Shown here: in pieces, positions 35,892-44,761 of the stretch | Numbering within the stretch: position 1 is the first letter of the stretch | Layout of the letters: each line of letters begins with the position of its first letter | Assembly: GCF_006538705.1 (NCBI RefSeq) | Contig: NZ_BJLP01000011.1 | Span: 1-64,000 of the forward strand | Length of the DNA: 64,000 nucleotides | Direction: 5' to 3' | Origin: Cellulomonas uda | GTDB taxonomy: Bacteria; Actinomycetota; Actinomycetes; Actinomycetales; Cellulomonadaceae | Made by a program: the position numbers and the translations under genes | The notes under the pieces: model-generated | The model's database searches: none | What the model was told of the DNA's origin: nothing | The model's input: only the letters and a program-made list of their open reading frames with translations

Positions 35892-36744
35892 AGGCGCTGC
35901 CCGTGCCCTTGTCGCGGCGGCGCAGGTAGCGCTCGAACTCCTCGGCGATCGCGTCGCCCGACGCCTCGGGCAGGTCGACCGTGTCCTTGGCCTCCTCGAG
36001 CTGACGGACGTACTCGCCGATCTCGCCGTCCTCGCCCGCGAGCTCGTCGACCCCGGCCTGCCACGCGGCGGCCTCGTCGGGCAGGTCACCCATCTCGATC
36101 GGCTCGCCCAGCACCTCCTCGAGCCGGCGCAGGAGCGCGAGCGTCGCCTTCGGCGACGGCGGGTGCGCGACGTAGTGCGGCACCGCCGCCCACAACGACA
36201 TCGCGGCCAGACCCCGGGCACCCGCCTCGTGCTGCAGCACCCCGACGATCCCGGTCGGCCCCTCGTACGTGCTCGCCTCGACGCCGAGCAGGTCCCGCAC
36301 GCCGCGGTCCTCCGACGTCGCGGTCACCGGGATGGGGCGGCTGTGCGGCACGTCGGCCAGGAGCGCACCGACGGTCACGACGGTGTCCACCTCGAGCGTC
36401 GCGGCGATGTCGAGCAGCTCGTGGCAGTACCGGCGCCACCGCATCGACGGCTCGATGCCGTGCACGAGCACCACGCGTCGGCCCGAGCGGGGCGCGGTCG
36501 CCACGACCACCGCCGTCGTCGGCCACGTGATCTCGCGCGTGCCGTCGTCCCGCAGCGCGACGTGCGGGCGGTTGACCTGGAAGTCGTGGTACTCCTCCGG
36601 GTCGAGCTCGTCGACGTGCTCCGCGTGCCACGCGTCGTGCAGGTGCTCCAACGCGTGCGTCGCGGCGCCGCCCGCGTCGTTCCAGCCCTCGAAGGCGGCG
36701 AGCAGGACCGTGCGGTCCGCGGGCAGCTCGTGGGAGTCGCTCAT
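35890..36744 (-). CDS. PAC2 family protein (proteasome-assembly-chaperone-like fold)
   Basis: The 284-aa protein shows LLAAFEGWNDAGGAATHALE near the N-terminus and VVTVGALLADVPHSRPIPVT in the middle, the conserved PAC2 features. The C-terminal tail is acidic and helical. PAC2 proteins in actinobacteria (M. tuberculosis Rv2125) have unclear functions, sometimes related to the proteasome by fold only. ATG 36744 is preceded both by TACGCT at -10 and by GGAAGG. It lies on the mshC to proteasome stretch. Confidence 0.9.
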   Translation of the reverse strand: MSDSHELPADRTVLLAAFEGWNDAGGAATHALEHLHDAWHAEHVDELDPEEYHDFQVNRPHVALRDDGTREITWPTTAVVVATAPRSGRRVVLVHGIEPSMRWRRYCHELLDIAATLEVDTVVTVGALLADVPHSRPIPVTATSEDRGVRDLLGVEASTYEGPTGIVGVLQHEAGARGLAAMSLWAAVPHYVAHPPSPKATLALLRRLEEVLGEPIEMGDLPDEAAAWQAGVDELAGEDGEIGEYVRQLEEAKDTVDLPEASGDAIAEEFERYLRRRDKGTGSA

Positions 36745-36750
36745 CCTTCC

Positions 36751-36756
36751 AGCGTA
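36751..36756 (-). promoter_or_regulatory. -10 box (TACGCT) of the PAC2 gene
   Basis: On the minus strand TACGCT is followed by six bases (GGAAGG) and ATG 36744. Confidence 0.5.
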
Positions 36757-36826
36757 GGCCGCGCCGCCCCGGCGGCACGTCCGGCGTACCGCCGGACGGG
36801 TGATGCGGGCGCGACCGAGCGCCGGG

Positions 36827-37111
36827 TCAGCGGCGGCGGCTGCCGGCGATCACGGGTCCCGAGAACAGCGCGATCCCGAGCATGAAGCCGAAGTCGTACC
36901 AGTTGCCGTCGTTGTCGACCTCGTAGATCGACACCGTGTCGGTGAACAACGACACGATGAACGTCACCGGCAGGATCATCCCGTGCCACAGGCCCCACCA
37001 GAAGTTCGCCCCGCTCGGGCTCTGCCCGGTGTTGGCACCCGCGGCGCACGCACCCACCAGCAGCAGCACCCCTACGGCGACGACCAGCGCCGCTCCCGTT
37101 CGTCGGGTCAT
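36827..37111 (-). CDS. small putative lipoprotein/membrane protein
   Basis: This 94-aa protein starts with a hydrophobic segment ending in the lipobox-like LLLVGACAAG. A second hydrophobic patch (WWGLWHGMILPVTFIVSLFT) and a third (FGFMLGIALFSGPVIAG) follow. It could be a lipoprotein or a small polytopic protein. The ATG at 37111 has GGGAGGTG eight bases upstream, a strong site; the longer frame upstream lacks support. The family is conserved in actinobacteria as far as I recall, but no function is known to me. Confidence 0.8.
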   Translation of the reverse strand: MTRRTGAALVVAVGVLLLVGACAAGANTGQSPSGANFWWGLWHGMILPVTFIVSLFTDTVSIYEVDNDGNWYDFGFMLGIALFSGPVIAGSRRR

Positions 37112-37193
37112 GGCACCCACCTCCCTGCCCAGTGAACCGCGCGCGAGGCCCCGCGTCGAGGGACCCCGTCGTCGCGCCGGCACGACACGCGGA

Positions 37194-37199
37194 TAGGGT
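37194..37199 (+). promoter_or_regulatory. -10 box (TAGGGT) of the HAD phosphatase gene
   Basis: TAGGGT is followed by a leader of about 60 bases ending in GGAG before GTG 37268. Confidence 0.45.
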
Positions 37200-37267
37200 C
37201 GGCCACGACGACCGCGAGCCACCCGGACCGTTCGACCTGCTCGCGCCCGCACCCCCATGGAGACGAC

Positions 37268-37990
37268 GTGACCACGCCGCGCACGACCACGCCCGCCGAC
37301 CCGAGCACGTCCGGGTCGCGCCCGCTGCCGGCGGCCGTGCTGTGGGACATGGACGGCACGCTCATCGACACCGAGCCGCTGTGGATGGCAGCGGAGATCG
37401 AGCTCACGTCACGGTTCGGCGTCCCGTGGACGGCGCAGGACGCCACCGAGCTCGTCGGCTCCGCGATGGTGCACTCCGCGGGCGTGCTGCGGGCGCGCGG
37501 CGTGGACCTGCCCGTCCCGACGATCGTCGACGAGCTGACCGCGTCCGTGGCGCGCGGCGTCGCGCGGCAGGTCCCGTGGCAGCCCGGCGCGCGCGACGCA
37601 CTCCAGACGCTGCGTGCCGCCGGCGTCCCGCTCGCGCTCGTCACGTCGTCGTACCGCCCGCTCGCGGACCCGTTCGCGGTCGCGGCCGGCGTGTTCGACG
37701 TCGTCGTCGCGGGCGACGACGTGACCCGTCCCAAGCCGGACCCGGAGCCCTACCTCGCGGCGGCGCGCGCGCTCGGCGTCCCCGTCGAGCGGTGCGTCGC
37801 GGTCGAGGACTCGCGCTCGGGCATCGCGTCCGCGCTCGCCTCCGGGGCGCGCACCCTCGCGGTCGACGGCGTGCAGCACGTCGCCGACCGCCCCGGCCTG
37901 AGCCGCATCCGGTCCCTGCGCGACCTCACGCTGGACGTGCTGCGCGACCTCGCCGCGGGTGCCGTGCTGGAGGTCCCGCCGACCCGCTGA
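37268..37990 (+). CDS. HAD-superfamily phosphatase
   Basis: The 240-aa enzyme has LWDMDGTLIDTEP (motif I nucleophile Asp), LVTSS (motif II), TRPKPDPEPYL (motif III Lys) and VEDSRSG (motif IV Asp). The helical cap follows motif I, as in beta-phosphoglucomutase/gph-type enzymes that hydrolyse small phosphate esters. The exact substrate is not predictable. GTG 37268 has GGAG six bases upstream. Confidence 0.9.
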   Translation: MTTPRTTTPADPSTSGSRPLPAAVLWDMDGTLIDTEPLWMAAEIELTSRFGVPWTAQDATELVGSAMVHSAGVLRARGVDLPVPTIVDELTASVARGVARQVPWQPGARDALQTLRAAGVPLALVTSSYRPLADPFAVAAGVFDVVVAGDDVTRPKPDPEPYLAAARALGVPVERCVAVEDSRSGIASALASGARTLAVDGVQHVADRPGLSRIRSLRDLTLDVLRDLAAGAVLEVPPTR

Positions 37991-38014
37991 CCGCCGGGAC
38001 GGACGCGACGCGGG

Positions 38015-38977
38015 TCAGCCGGCCACCTCGGGGGCCACCGCATGCGGCCGCACGCCGGTGGCGCGCTCGACGGCGTCCGGGTCGACCAGCGGGGGAGTGC
38101 CGCCGTACTCGGGGCAGTGCGCACGGAACGAGCACCAGTCGCACAGCCGCGAGCGGCGCGTGCGCCAGTCGCCCGCCGCGGCGGCTTCCTGGATGCCCGC
38201 CCAGATGGAACGGATGCGGGCCTCGAACGTCAGCATCTCTGGCTCGGTCGGCTCGTGCTGCAGCATCGTCCCGTCGCCCAGGTACTCGAGCTGCAGACGC
38301 TTGGGCAGCACCCCGCGCGTGCGCCACAGGACGTACGCGTAGAACCGCATCTGGAACAGCGCCGAGCTCTCGTACCCGGCGCGGGGCGACTTCCCCGTCT
38401 TGTAGTCGACGACGCGCACCCAGCCGTTGGGGGCGACGTCGACCCGGTCGACGATGCCGCGCAGCTGCGGCCCGTCCTCGAGGTCGGTGACCACGTACAG
38501 CTCACGCTCGGCCGGCTCGAGGCGGCGCGGGTCCTCGAGCGTGAAGTACGTCGCCAGCAGGGCACGGGCGGACTCGAGCCAGCCGGCGAGAGCACCGTCG
38601 TCGGCGAACAGCTCGGCCACCTCGGGTGTGCGCTCACGCAGCAGCGCCCACTGCTCGGGCAGGAGCCCGTGCGCGGCCTCCAGCGTGCGGTCCACGGCGG
38701 GCAGGCCGAAGAGGTTCTCCAGCACCGCGTGCACGAGCGTGCCGCGCGCGGCAGCGCTGCTGGGCGGCTCGGGCAGACGGTCCACCACACGGAACCGGAA
38801 CAGCAGCGGGCACTGCAGGAAGTCGCCCGCACGTGACGGCGACAGGCCCGGTCGCGTCGCGGGGCGCGCGGCGGGCGCCTCGTCGGCCGGGGCGGGCGCG
38901 GACGGGGCGAGCGACGGCGGGGCGAGCGACGGCGGGGCGGGCGCGGGCGGGGCGAGCGCGGACGGAGCAGATGTCAC
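38015..38977 (-). CDS. RecB-like PD-(D/E)xK nuclease with Fe-S cluster motif
   Basis: The 320-aa protein has SPSRAGDFLQCPLLFRFR, GTLVHAVLENLF, RGIVDRVDVAPNG and VVDYKTGKSP, which supply the His, Asp, Asp and D-x-K residues of a RecB/Cas4-like nuclease. Cysteines in LQCP and CDWCSFRAHC fit a 4Fe-4S cluster. It corresponds to the stand-alone RecB-family exonuclease found beside trmI in mycobacteria (Rv2119). The first 40 residues are Ala/Pro repeats and may be disordered. GTG 38977 follows a -10 box at six bases, supporting this start despite the odd N-terminus. Confidence 0.9.
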   Translation of the reverse strand: MTSAPSALAPPAPAPPSLAPPSLAPSAPAPADEAPAARPATRPGLSPSRAGDFLQCPLLFRFRVVDRLPEPPSSAAARGTLVHAVLENLFGLPAVDRTLEAAHGLLPEQWALLRERTPEVAELFADDGALAGWLESARALLATYFTLEDPRRLEPAERELYVVTDLEDGPQLRGIVDRVDVAPNGWVRVVDYKTGKSPRAGYESSALFQMRFYAYVLWRTRGVLPKRLQLEYLGDGTMLQHEPTEPEMLTFEARIRSIWAGIQEAAAAGDWRTRRSRLCDWCSFRAHCPEYGGTPPLVDPDAVERATGVRPHAVAPEVAG

Positions 38978-38983
38978 CCGGCC

Positions 38984-38989
38984 AGGCTA
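38984..38989 (-). promoter_or_regulatory. -10 box (TAGCCT) of the RecB-like gene, leaderless
   Basis: On the minus strand TAGCCT ends six bases before GTG 38977. Confidence 0.55.
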
Positions 38990-39046
38990 GGTCGTGGCGC
39001 CGACAGGGCCGCACGACGCGCGGGCGGACGGCGCGCCCGGTCCGCC

Positions 39047-39052
39047 TAGGCT
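39047..39052 (+). promoter_or_regulatory. -10 box (TAGGCT) of the M50 gene, leaderless
   Basis: TAGGCT ends six bases before GTG 39059. Confidence 0.6.
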
Positions 39053-39058
39053 GGTGCG

Positions 39059-40195
39059 GTGAGCACCCCCGCACCGCCTCGTCGCACCACCCAGGGCTGG
39101 GTCATCGGGCACGTCGCGGGCGCACCCGTGATCCTCGCGCCGAGCTGGCTGCTCGCGGTCGCCGTGCTGACGGCGCTGTCGGTGCCCGCCGCCCGCGCCC
39201 TGACGGGGCTCGACGGGTCCGCGGTCTGGGTCGTCGCTCTCGCGTTCGTCGTGCTGCTTTTCGTCTCGGTGTTCCTGCATGAGGTCGCGCACGGGCTCGT
39301 GGCGCGCGCCCGGGGGCAGCAGCCGCACGAGTTCGTCCTCACGCTCTGGGGCGGGCACACCGCGTTCGGCGGCGCCGCCCCGACACCCGCGACCAACGCG
39401 CTCGTCGCGATCGTCGGGCCCGCCGTGAACCTCGCCCTGGGCGCGCTGTTCGGCGTCCTGCTGGTGCTGGACGTCGCGCCGCGCGGCACGGTGGTGTGGG
39501 CGCTGCTGTGGTCGGGCGCGGTGACCAACGGGTTCGTCGGGCTGTTCAACCTGCTGCCGGGGCTGCCGCTGGACGGCGGCCGGGTGCTCGAGGCGGTCGT
39601 CTGGGCCGTGACCGGCAGCCGGTACACCGGGACGGTCGCGGCCGGCTGGGTGGGCCGGCTCGTCGCGGCGGGCGTGGTCGTGTGGGCCCTGTGGGTGCCC
39701 GTGAGCGGCGGCGGGGGCGACGTGCTCGACGTCATGTGGGCCGTCCTCATCGGCGCGTTCCTGTGGGCGGGCGCGTCGGGCGCGATCCGTGGCGCGCGGG
39801 CCCAGCGCAACGTCGAGGGCGTGACCGTCGAGTCCGTCGGGCACCGCGCCGTGACCGTGGGCCACGCCGACTCGCTCGCGCACGCGGGCTCGGTGGCGGC
39901 GGCCGCCGGCGTGGCCGACGTCGTCGTCCTCGCGCCCGACGGCCGCCCCGCGGCGTACGTGGACCGCGCCGCGGCCGCGAGCGTGCCGCCGCAGGCCGCG
40001 GGCACGACACCGGTGACCGCGGTGAGCGTCCCGCTCCCCGTCGGCGCGACGGTCGACGGCACGCTCGTCGGGCAGGAGCTCCTGCGGGACCTCGCGCGCG
40101 CCACGCGGCTGTCGCCCGTCGTCGTCGCGCTCGTCGACGGCCGCGTCACCAGCCTGCTGCACGCGAACGAGGTCGTCGCCGCGATCCGTGCGTGA
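39059..40195 (+). CDS. M50 site-2 protease family protein
   Basis: The 378-aa membrane protein has VSVFLHEVAHGLVAR (HExxH zinc site) near residue 75 and NLLPGLPLDGGRV (the Asp ligand motif) near 165, with several flanking helices. Residues 250-378 form a soluble domain in the position of the CBS pair of group III site-2 proteases. Such proteases cut membrane-anchored regulators; Rip-type members are known in mycobacteria. No partner anti-sigma factor is visible here. Confidence 0.92.
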   Translation: MSTPAPPRRTTQGWVIGHVAGAPVILAPSWLLAVAVLTALSVPAARALTGLDGSAVWVVALAFVVLLFVSVFLHEVAHGLVARARGQQPHEFVLTLWGGHTAFGGAAPTPATNALVAIVGPAVNLALGALFGVLLVLDVAPRGTVVWALLWSGAVTNGFVGLFNLLPGLPLDGGRVLEAVVWAVTGSRYTGTVAAGWVGRLVAAGVVVWALWVPVSGGGGDVLDVMWAVLIGAFLWAGASGAIRGARAQRNVEGVTVESVGHRAVTVGHADSLAHAGSVAAAAGVADVVVLAPDGRPAAYVDRAAAASVPPQAAGTTPVTAVSVPLPVGATVDGTLVGQELLRDLARATRLSPVVVALVDGRVTSLLHANEVVAAIRA

Positions 40196-40226
40196 CGTGA
40201 CGTCCCGCAGCGCGACCCCGCGCACC

Positions 40227-40232
40227 TAGACT
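40227..40232 (+). promoter_or_regulatory. -10 box (TAGACT) of trmI, near-leaderless
   Basis: TAGACT ends eight bases before GTG 40241. Confidence 0.5.
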
Positions 40233-40240
40233 CGACCGCC

Positions 40241-41272
40241 GTGACCACGACCCCCGCGCCCTCCGCCCCCGCCCCTCGGCCGACGGGTGCCGACCTGCGC
40301 CGCGGGCCGTTCCGCACCGGCGACCGCGTACAGCTCACCGACCCGCGCGGCCGGCTGCACACCATCACGCTCGCGCCGGACGCGACGTTCCACACCCACA
40401 AGGGCTACTTCCGGCACGACGAGCTGATCGGCAGCCCCGAGGGCTCGGTCGTCGTGAGCAGCGGCGGGGTCGAGTACCTCGCCCTGCGCCCGCTGCTCGC
40501 GGACCACGTGCTCTCGATGCCGCGTGGCGCCGCGGTGGTCTACCCCAAGGACGCGGGGCAGATCGTCACGATGGCGGACATCTACCCGGGTGCGACGGTC
40601 GTCGAGGCCGGCGTCGGCTCGGGCGCCCTGACGATGTCGCTGCTGCGCGCCGTCGGGGACGGCGGTTCGCTGCACTCGATCGAGCGCCGCGAGGACTTCG
40701 CGGACATCGCTCGCGGCAACGTCGAAGGGTTCTTCGGCGGGCCGCACCCCGCCTGGCAGCTGTCGATCGGGGACCTCGCGGACGTCCTGCCGCAGGTCGC
40801 GGAGCCCGGCAGCGTCGACCGTGTCGTGCTCGACATGCTCGCCCCGTGGGAGAACCTGGCGGCCGTCGCGGACGCGCTCGCGCCCGGTGGCGTGCTCGTC
40901 TGCTACGTCGCGACGACGACGCAGCTGTCGCGGCTCGCGGAGGACGTGCGCGCCGACGGGCGCTACACCGAGCCGTCGGCGTGGGAGTCGATGGTGCGCG
41001 GGTGGCACCTCGAGGGCCTCGCGGTGCGTCCCGAGCACCGCATGATCGGGCACACCGGATTCCTGCTCACGACGCGCCGGCTCGCCGACGGTGTGGACGC
41101 GCCCCTGCGCAAGCGCCGCCCGGCCAAGGGCTCCTACCCGGTCGCGGAGGACGGTGCGCCCGTCGAGGACCCCGCGCTCTGGACGCCCGACGCGCTCGGC
41201 GAGCGCGAGACCTCGGCGAAGAAGGTGCGGCGCGCCCAGCGCGACGCGCACCCCGAGCGCCCTCGCCCCTGA
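40241..41272 (+). CDS. trmI: tRNA (adenine-58-N1)-methyltransferase
   Basis: The 343-aa enzyme has the TrmI N-terminal domain and then VVEAGVGSGALTMSLLRAVG, a SAM-binding motif, with HSIERREDFADIARGNVEGF after it. LDMLAPWENLAAVADAL holds the catalytic-pocket Asp. TrmI methylates A58 in the T-loop of tRNAs. The C-terminal 70 residues extend beyond the core, and are Arg/Lys-rich. In mycobacteria it also stands between a RecB-like nuclease and mpa (Rv2118c). Confidence 0.94.
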   Translation: MTTTPAPSAPAPRPTGADLRRGPFRTGDRVQLTDPRGRLHTITLAPDATFHTHKGYFRHDELIGSPEGSVVVSSGGVEYLALRPLLADHVLSMPRGAAVVYPKDAGQIVTMADIYPGATVVEAGVGSGALTMSLLRAVGDGGSLHSIERREDFADIARGNVEGFFGGPHPAWQLSIGDLADVLPQVAEPGSVDRVVLDMLAPWENLAAVADALAPGGVLVCYVATTTQLSRLAEDVRADGRYTEPSAWESMVRGWHLEGLAVRPEHRMIGHTGFLLTTRRLADGVDAPLRKRRPAKGSYPVAEDGAPVEDPALWTPDALGERETSAKKVRRAQRDAHPERPRP

Positions 41273-41354
41273 CGGCGCGTCCCGCTCGGTGTCGGTTACG
41301 TCACGGGATGCGGACACGGCCGCATTCGGCCTGCCACGGGCACAGACTGGTGGT

Positions 41355-41360
41355 TAGGGT
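41355..41360 (+). promoter_or_regulatory. -10 box (TAGGGT) of mpa
   Basis: TAGGGT is followed by a 51-base leader with GAGGAGG close to ATG 41412. Confidence 0.5.
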
Positions 41361-41411
41361 GGCGACCCCACGGCAGGTACGCCAGCCGAGGCACGACGCG
41401 AGGAGGCCGAC

Positions 41412-43046
41412 ATGACCGAACCGGCACCGACGGGACGAGACCTGCAGCGCGAGCTCGCGCTGCTGGCGGCCAAGAACGAGCGTCTCTCGGACGCCCTTCT
41501 GGCCGCGCGCGAGCAGATCGTCGAGCTCAAGCGTCAGGTGGACGACCTCGCCAAGCCCCCGGGCACGTACGCCGTGTTCCTCGGCGCGCGCCGGGACGGC
41601 TCGGTCGACGTGATCTCCGCCGGGCGCAAGATGCACGTGGGCGCGAGCCCCGCGGTCGACCTCACGCGGCTGCGGCCCGGCCAGGAGGTCATGCTCAACG
41701 AGGCGCTCACCGTCGTCGAGGCGGGCGGGTACGAGAACGTGGGCGAGATCGTCACGGTCAAGGAGCTGCTCGGCCAGGGGCGCGCGCTCGTCGTGGGGCG
41801 TGGTGACGAGGAGCGCGTGGTGCGCTTCGCCGGGCAGGTGTCCGACGCGGGCGTGCGCGTGGGCGACGCGCTGACGATCGACTCGCGCAGCGGGTTCGTG
41901 TTCGAGGTGATCCCGCGGGCCGAGGTCGAGGAGCTCGTCCTCGAGGAGGTCCCGGACATCGAGTACGAGGACATCGGAGGGCTCGGGCCGCAGATCGAGG
42001 CGATCAAGGACGCCGTGGAGCTGCCGTTCCTGCACCCCGAGCTGTTCCGCGAGCACGGCCTGCGTCCGCCCAAGGGCGTGCTGCTGTACGGCCCCCCGGG
42101 GTGCGGCAAGACGCTCATCGCGAAGGCCGTCGCGCACTCGCTGGCCGCGACGGCGGCGCGGGCTCGCGGCGAGGAGGGGCAGGAGGCGAAGAGCTACTTC
42201 CTGAACGTCAAGGGTCCCGAGCTGCTGAACAAGTACGTCGGCGAGACCGAGCGGCACATCCGCCTGATCTTCGCCCGCGCCCGCGAGAAGGCGTCGCAGG
42301 GGCACCCGGTCGTCGTGTTCTTCGACGAGATGGAGTCGCTGTTCCGCACGCGCGGCACGGGTGTGTCGTCCGACGTGGAGACGACGATCGTGCCGCAGCT
42401 GCTCGCCGAGATCGACGGGGTCGAGCGGCTGGAGAACGTCATCGTCATCGGCGCCTCGAACCGCGAGGACATGATCGACCCCGCGATCCTGCGGCCGGGC
42501 CGCCTGGACGTGAAGATCAAGATCGAGCGGCCGGACGCGGAGGGCGCCAAGGAGATCTTCTCCAAGTACCTGACGCCCGACCTGCCGATCCACCCCGAGG
42601 ACCTGGCCGAGCACGGCGACTCCAAGGCGGCCGCGGTCGAGGCGATGGTCGCGCGCGTCGTCGAGCGCATGTACTCCGAGTCCGACGAGAACCGGTTCCT
42701 CGAGGTCACGTACGCCTCGGGCGACAAGGAGGTCCTGTACTTCAAGGACTTCAACTCGGGCGCGATGATCCAGAACGTCGTGGACCGCGCCAAGAAGCAG
42801 GCGATCAAGGACCTGCTCGCGACGGGCCAGCGGGGGATCCGGGTCGAGCACCTCCTGGCGGCGTGCGTCGACGAGTTCAAGGAGAACGAGGACCTGCCGA
42901 ACACGACGAACCCCGACGACTGGGCACGCATCTCCGGCAAGAAGGGCGAGCGCATCGTCTTCATCCGGACGATCGTGCAGGGCAAGAAGGGCACCGACGG
43001 CTCGCGCACGATCGAGACGGTCACCAGCACGGGGCAGTACCTCTAG
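41412..43046 (+). CDS. mpa: proteasome-associated AAA ATPase (Mpa/ARC)
   Basis: The 544-aa protein begins with a coiled coil ([20 protein letters not shown]) that binds Pup. Two OB domains follow, then an AAA module with [14 protein letters not shown] (Walker A) near residue 225, [11 protein letters not shown] (Walker B) and [17 protein letters not shown]. It ends in GQYL, the motif whose penultimate Tyr docks into the 20S proteasome. It unfolds pupylated proteins and feeds them to PrcBA. It is followed by dop on the same strand after a gap of about 90 bases. Confidence 0.97.
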   Translation: MTEPAPTGRDLQRELALLAAKNERLSDALLAAREQIVELKRQVDDLAKPPGTYAVFLGARRDGSVDVISAGRKMHVGASPAVDLTRLRPGQEVMLNEALTVVEAGGYENVGEIVTVKELLGQGRALVVGRGDEERVVRFAGQVSDAGVRVGDALTIDSRSGFVFEVIPRAEVEELVLEEVPDIEYEDIGGLGPQIEAIKDAVELPFLHPELFREHGLRPPKGVLLYGPPGCGKTLIAKAVAHSLAATAARARGEEGQEAKSYFLNVKGPELLNKYVGETERHIRLIFARAREKASQGHPVVVFFDEMESLFRTRGTGVSSDVETTIVPQLLAEIDGVERLENVIVIGASNREDMIDPAILRPGRLDVKIKIERPDAEGAKEIFSKYLTPDLPIHPEDLAEHGDSKAAAVEAMVARVVERMYSESDENRFLEVTYASGDKEVLYFKDFNSGAMIQNVVDRAKKQAIKDLLATGQRGIRVEHLLAACVDEFKENEDLPNTTNPDDWARISGKKGERIVFIRTIVQGKKGTDGSRTIETVTSTGQYL

Positions 43047-43122
43047 TCGAGCGGGTCTCGCACGGCGCCCGGCCGGGCGGCCCGGTCCGCGGACCAGGTC
43101 GTCCGGCCGGCGCGCGCCGTCC

Positions 43123-43128
43123 TAGGGT
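43123..43128 (+). promoter_or_regulatory. -10 box (TAGGGT) of dop, near-leaderless
   Basis: TAGGGT ends seven bases before GTG 43136. Confidence 0.55.
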
Positions 43129-43135
43129 GGGCGGC

Positions 43136-44743
43136 GTGACCGTGCGCCGCGTGATGGGGATCGAGACCGAGTACGGCGTGCTGCAGCCGGGCAAGCCCAT
43201 GGCCAACCCGATGCTCCTGTCGAGCCACGTCGTCGCGGTGCACGCCGCGGCGCGCGGGGCCGGCCGCACCAAGGCGCGCTGGGACTACGACGACGAGGAC
43301 CCGCTCATGGACGCGCGCGGGTTCCACCTGCAGCGCGCCGCGGCGCACCCCTCGCTGCTCACGGACGACCCGGCGCGTCCGGCGCCGTCGGGGGACGGGC
43401 CCCAGGAGCTCGAACGGCCCGAGGTCGAGGAGTACGAGGACCCGGGCGCGGCGAACGTCATCCTCTCGAACGGCGCCCGCCTGTACGTCGACCACGCGCA
43501 CCCCGAGTACTCCTCGCCCGAGGTCACCAACCCGCGCGACGCGGTCGTGTGGGACCGCGCGGGCGAGCAGGTCATGCTCGCGTCGGTGCGCGCGCTCGCG
43601 TCGGTCCCGGCACTGCCCGACGTCGCGCTGTACAAGAACAACGTCGACGGCAAGGGCGCGACGTACGGCACGCACGAGAACTACCTCGTCGACCGCGCGG
43701 TGCCGTTCGTGGACCTCGCGGCGCGCCTCATCCCGTTCTTCGTGACCCGGCAGGTGTTCACCGGGGCGGGCCGCGTCGGCATCGGGCAGCGGGGCGAGCG
43801 CGCGGGCTTCCAGCTGTCGCAGCGCGCGGACTACGTCGAGGCCGAGATCGGCCTGGAGACGACGCTGCGCCGCCCGATCGTCAACACGCGCGACGAGCCG
43901 CACGCGGACCCGACGCGTTGGCGTCGCCTGCACGTGATCGTCGGGGACGCGACGATGCTCGAGGCCGCGACGTACGTGCGGCTGGGCACGACGTCGCTGG
44001 TGCTGTGGCTGGTCGAGCGCGCGGTCGCCGAGGGCGGCGCGGGCGGGGCGCTCGCCGCGGTCGACCGGCTGGCGCTGCGGGACCCGGTCGCGGCGGTGCA
44101 CCAGGTCAGCCACGACACGACGCTGACCGCGCGCGTCGAGCTCGCGGACGGACGCCGGCTCACCGCGCTCGAGGTGCAGCGCGAGTACCTCGGTGCGGTG
44201 CGCACCGCGCTCGACCACGTGGGCGCACCGCTCGACGACGACACGCGTGACGTGCTGACGCGCTGGGAGTCGCTGCTCGACCGGCTCAGGACGGACCCGT
44301 CGTCGTGCGCGCGCGAGGTCGAGTGGCTGGCCAAGCTGCGGCTGCTCGAGGGCATGCGTCGGCGCGAGGACCTGCCCTGGGACCACCCGCGGCTCGCCGC
44401 GGTCGACCTGCAGTGGTCCGACGTGCGCCCCGAGCGCGGGCTGTACCACCGGCTGCGCGCGGCGGGCGCGGTCGAGGTGCTGGTGACGCCGCAGGAGGTC
44501 GAGCGTGCGGTCGCGCACGCGCCGACGGACACGCGCGCGTTCTTCCGCGGCGAGGCGGTCGCGCGGTACGGCGACCAGGTCTCGGCCGCGTCCTGGGACT
44601 CCGTCGTGTTCGACGTGCCGGGTGCGGCGACGCTCCAGCGGGTCCCGATGCGCGACCCGCTGCGCGGCACGCAGGCGCACGTGGGCGCGCTGCTCGACGC
44701 GAGCCCGGACGCGGCGTCGCTGCTGGCGGCCCTCGGCGCCTGA
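43136..44743 (+). CDS. dop: Pup deamidase/depupylase
   Basis: The 535-aa protein starts with RRVMGIETEYGVLQPGKP, the glutamine-synthetase-like first strand of Dop/PafA with the catalytic Glu, and has the [10 protein letters not shown] metal/ATP-binding loop near residue 250. The insert of about 40 residues after the first strand (SLLTDDPARPAPSGDG region) is the Dop-loop, absent from PafA. It deamidates the C-terminal Gln of Pup and removes Pup from substrates. GTG 43136 has a -10 box seven bases upstream; the ORF is open further upstream as a shadow of mpa. Confidence 0.96.
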   Translation: MTVRRVMGIETEYGVLQPGKPMANPMLLSSHVVAVHAAARGAGRTKARWDYDDEDPLMDARGFHLQRAAAHPSLLTDDPARPAPSGDGPQELERPEVEEYEDPGAANVILSNGARLYVDHAHPEYSSPEVTNPRDAVVWDRAGEQVMLASVRALASVPALPDVALYKNNVDGKGATYGTHENYLVDRAVPFVDLAARLIPFFVTRQVFTGAGRVGIGQRGERAGFQLSQRADYVEAEIGLETTLRRPIVNTRDEPHADPTRWRRLHVIVGDATMLEAATYVRLGTTSLVLWLVERAVAEGGAGGALAAVDRLALRDPVAAVHQVSHDTTLTARVELADGRRLTALEVQREYLGAVRTALDHVGAPLDDDTRDVLTRWESLLDRLRTDPSSCAREVEWLAKLRLLEGMRRREDLPWDHPRLAAVDLQWSDVRPERGLYHRLRAAGAVEVLVTPQEVERAVAHAPTDTRAFFRGEAVARYGDQVSAASWDSVVFDVPGAATLQRVPMRDPLRGTQAHVGALLDASPDAASLLAALGA

Positions 44744-44761
44744 ACGCCGCGTCGCGGTCGG

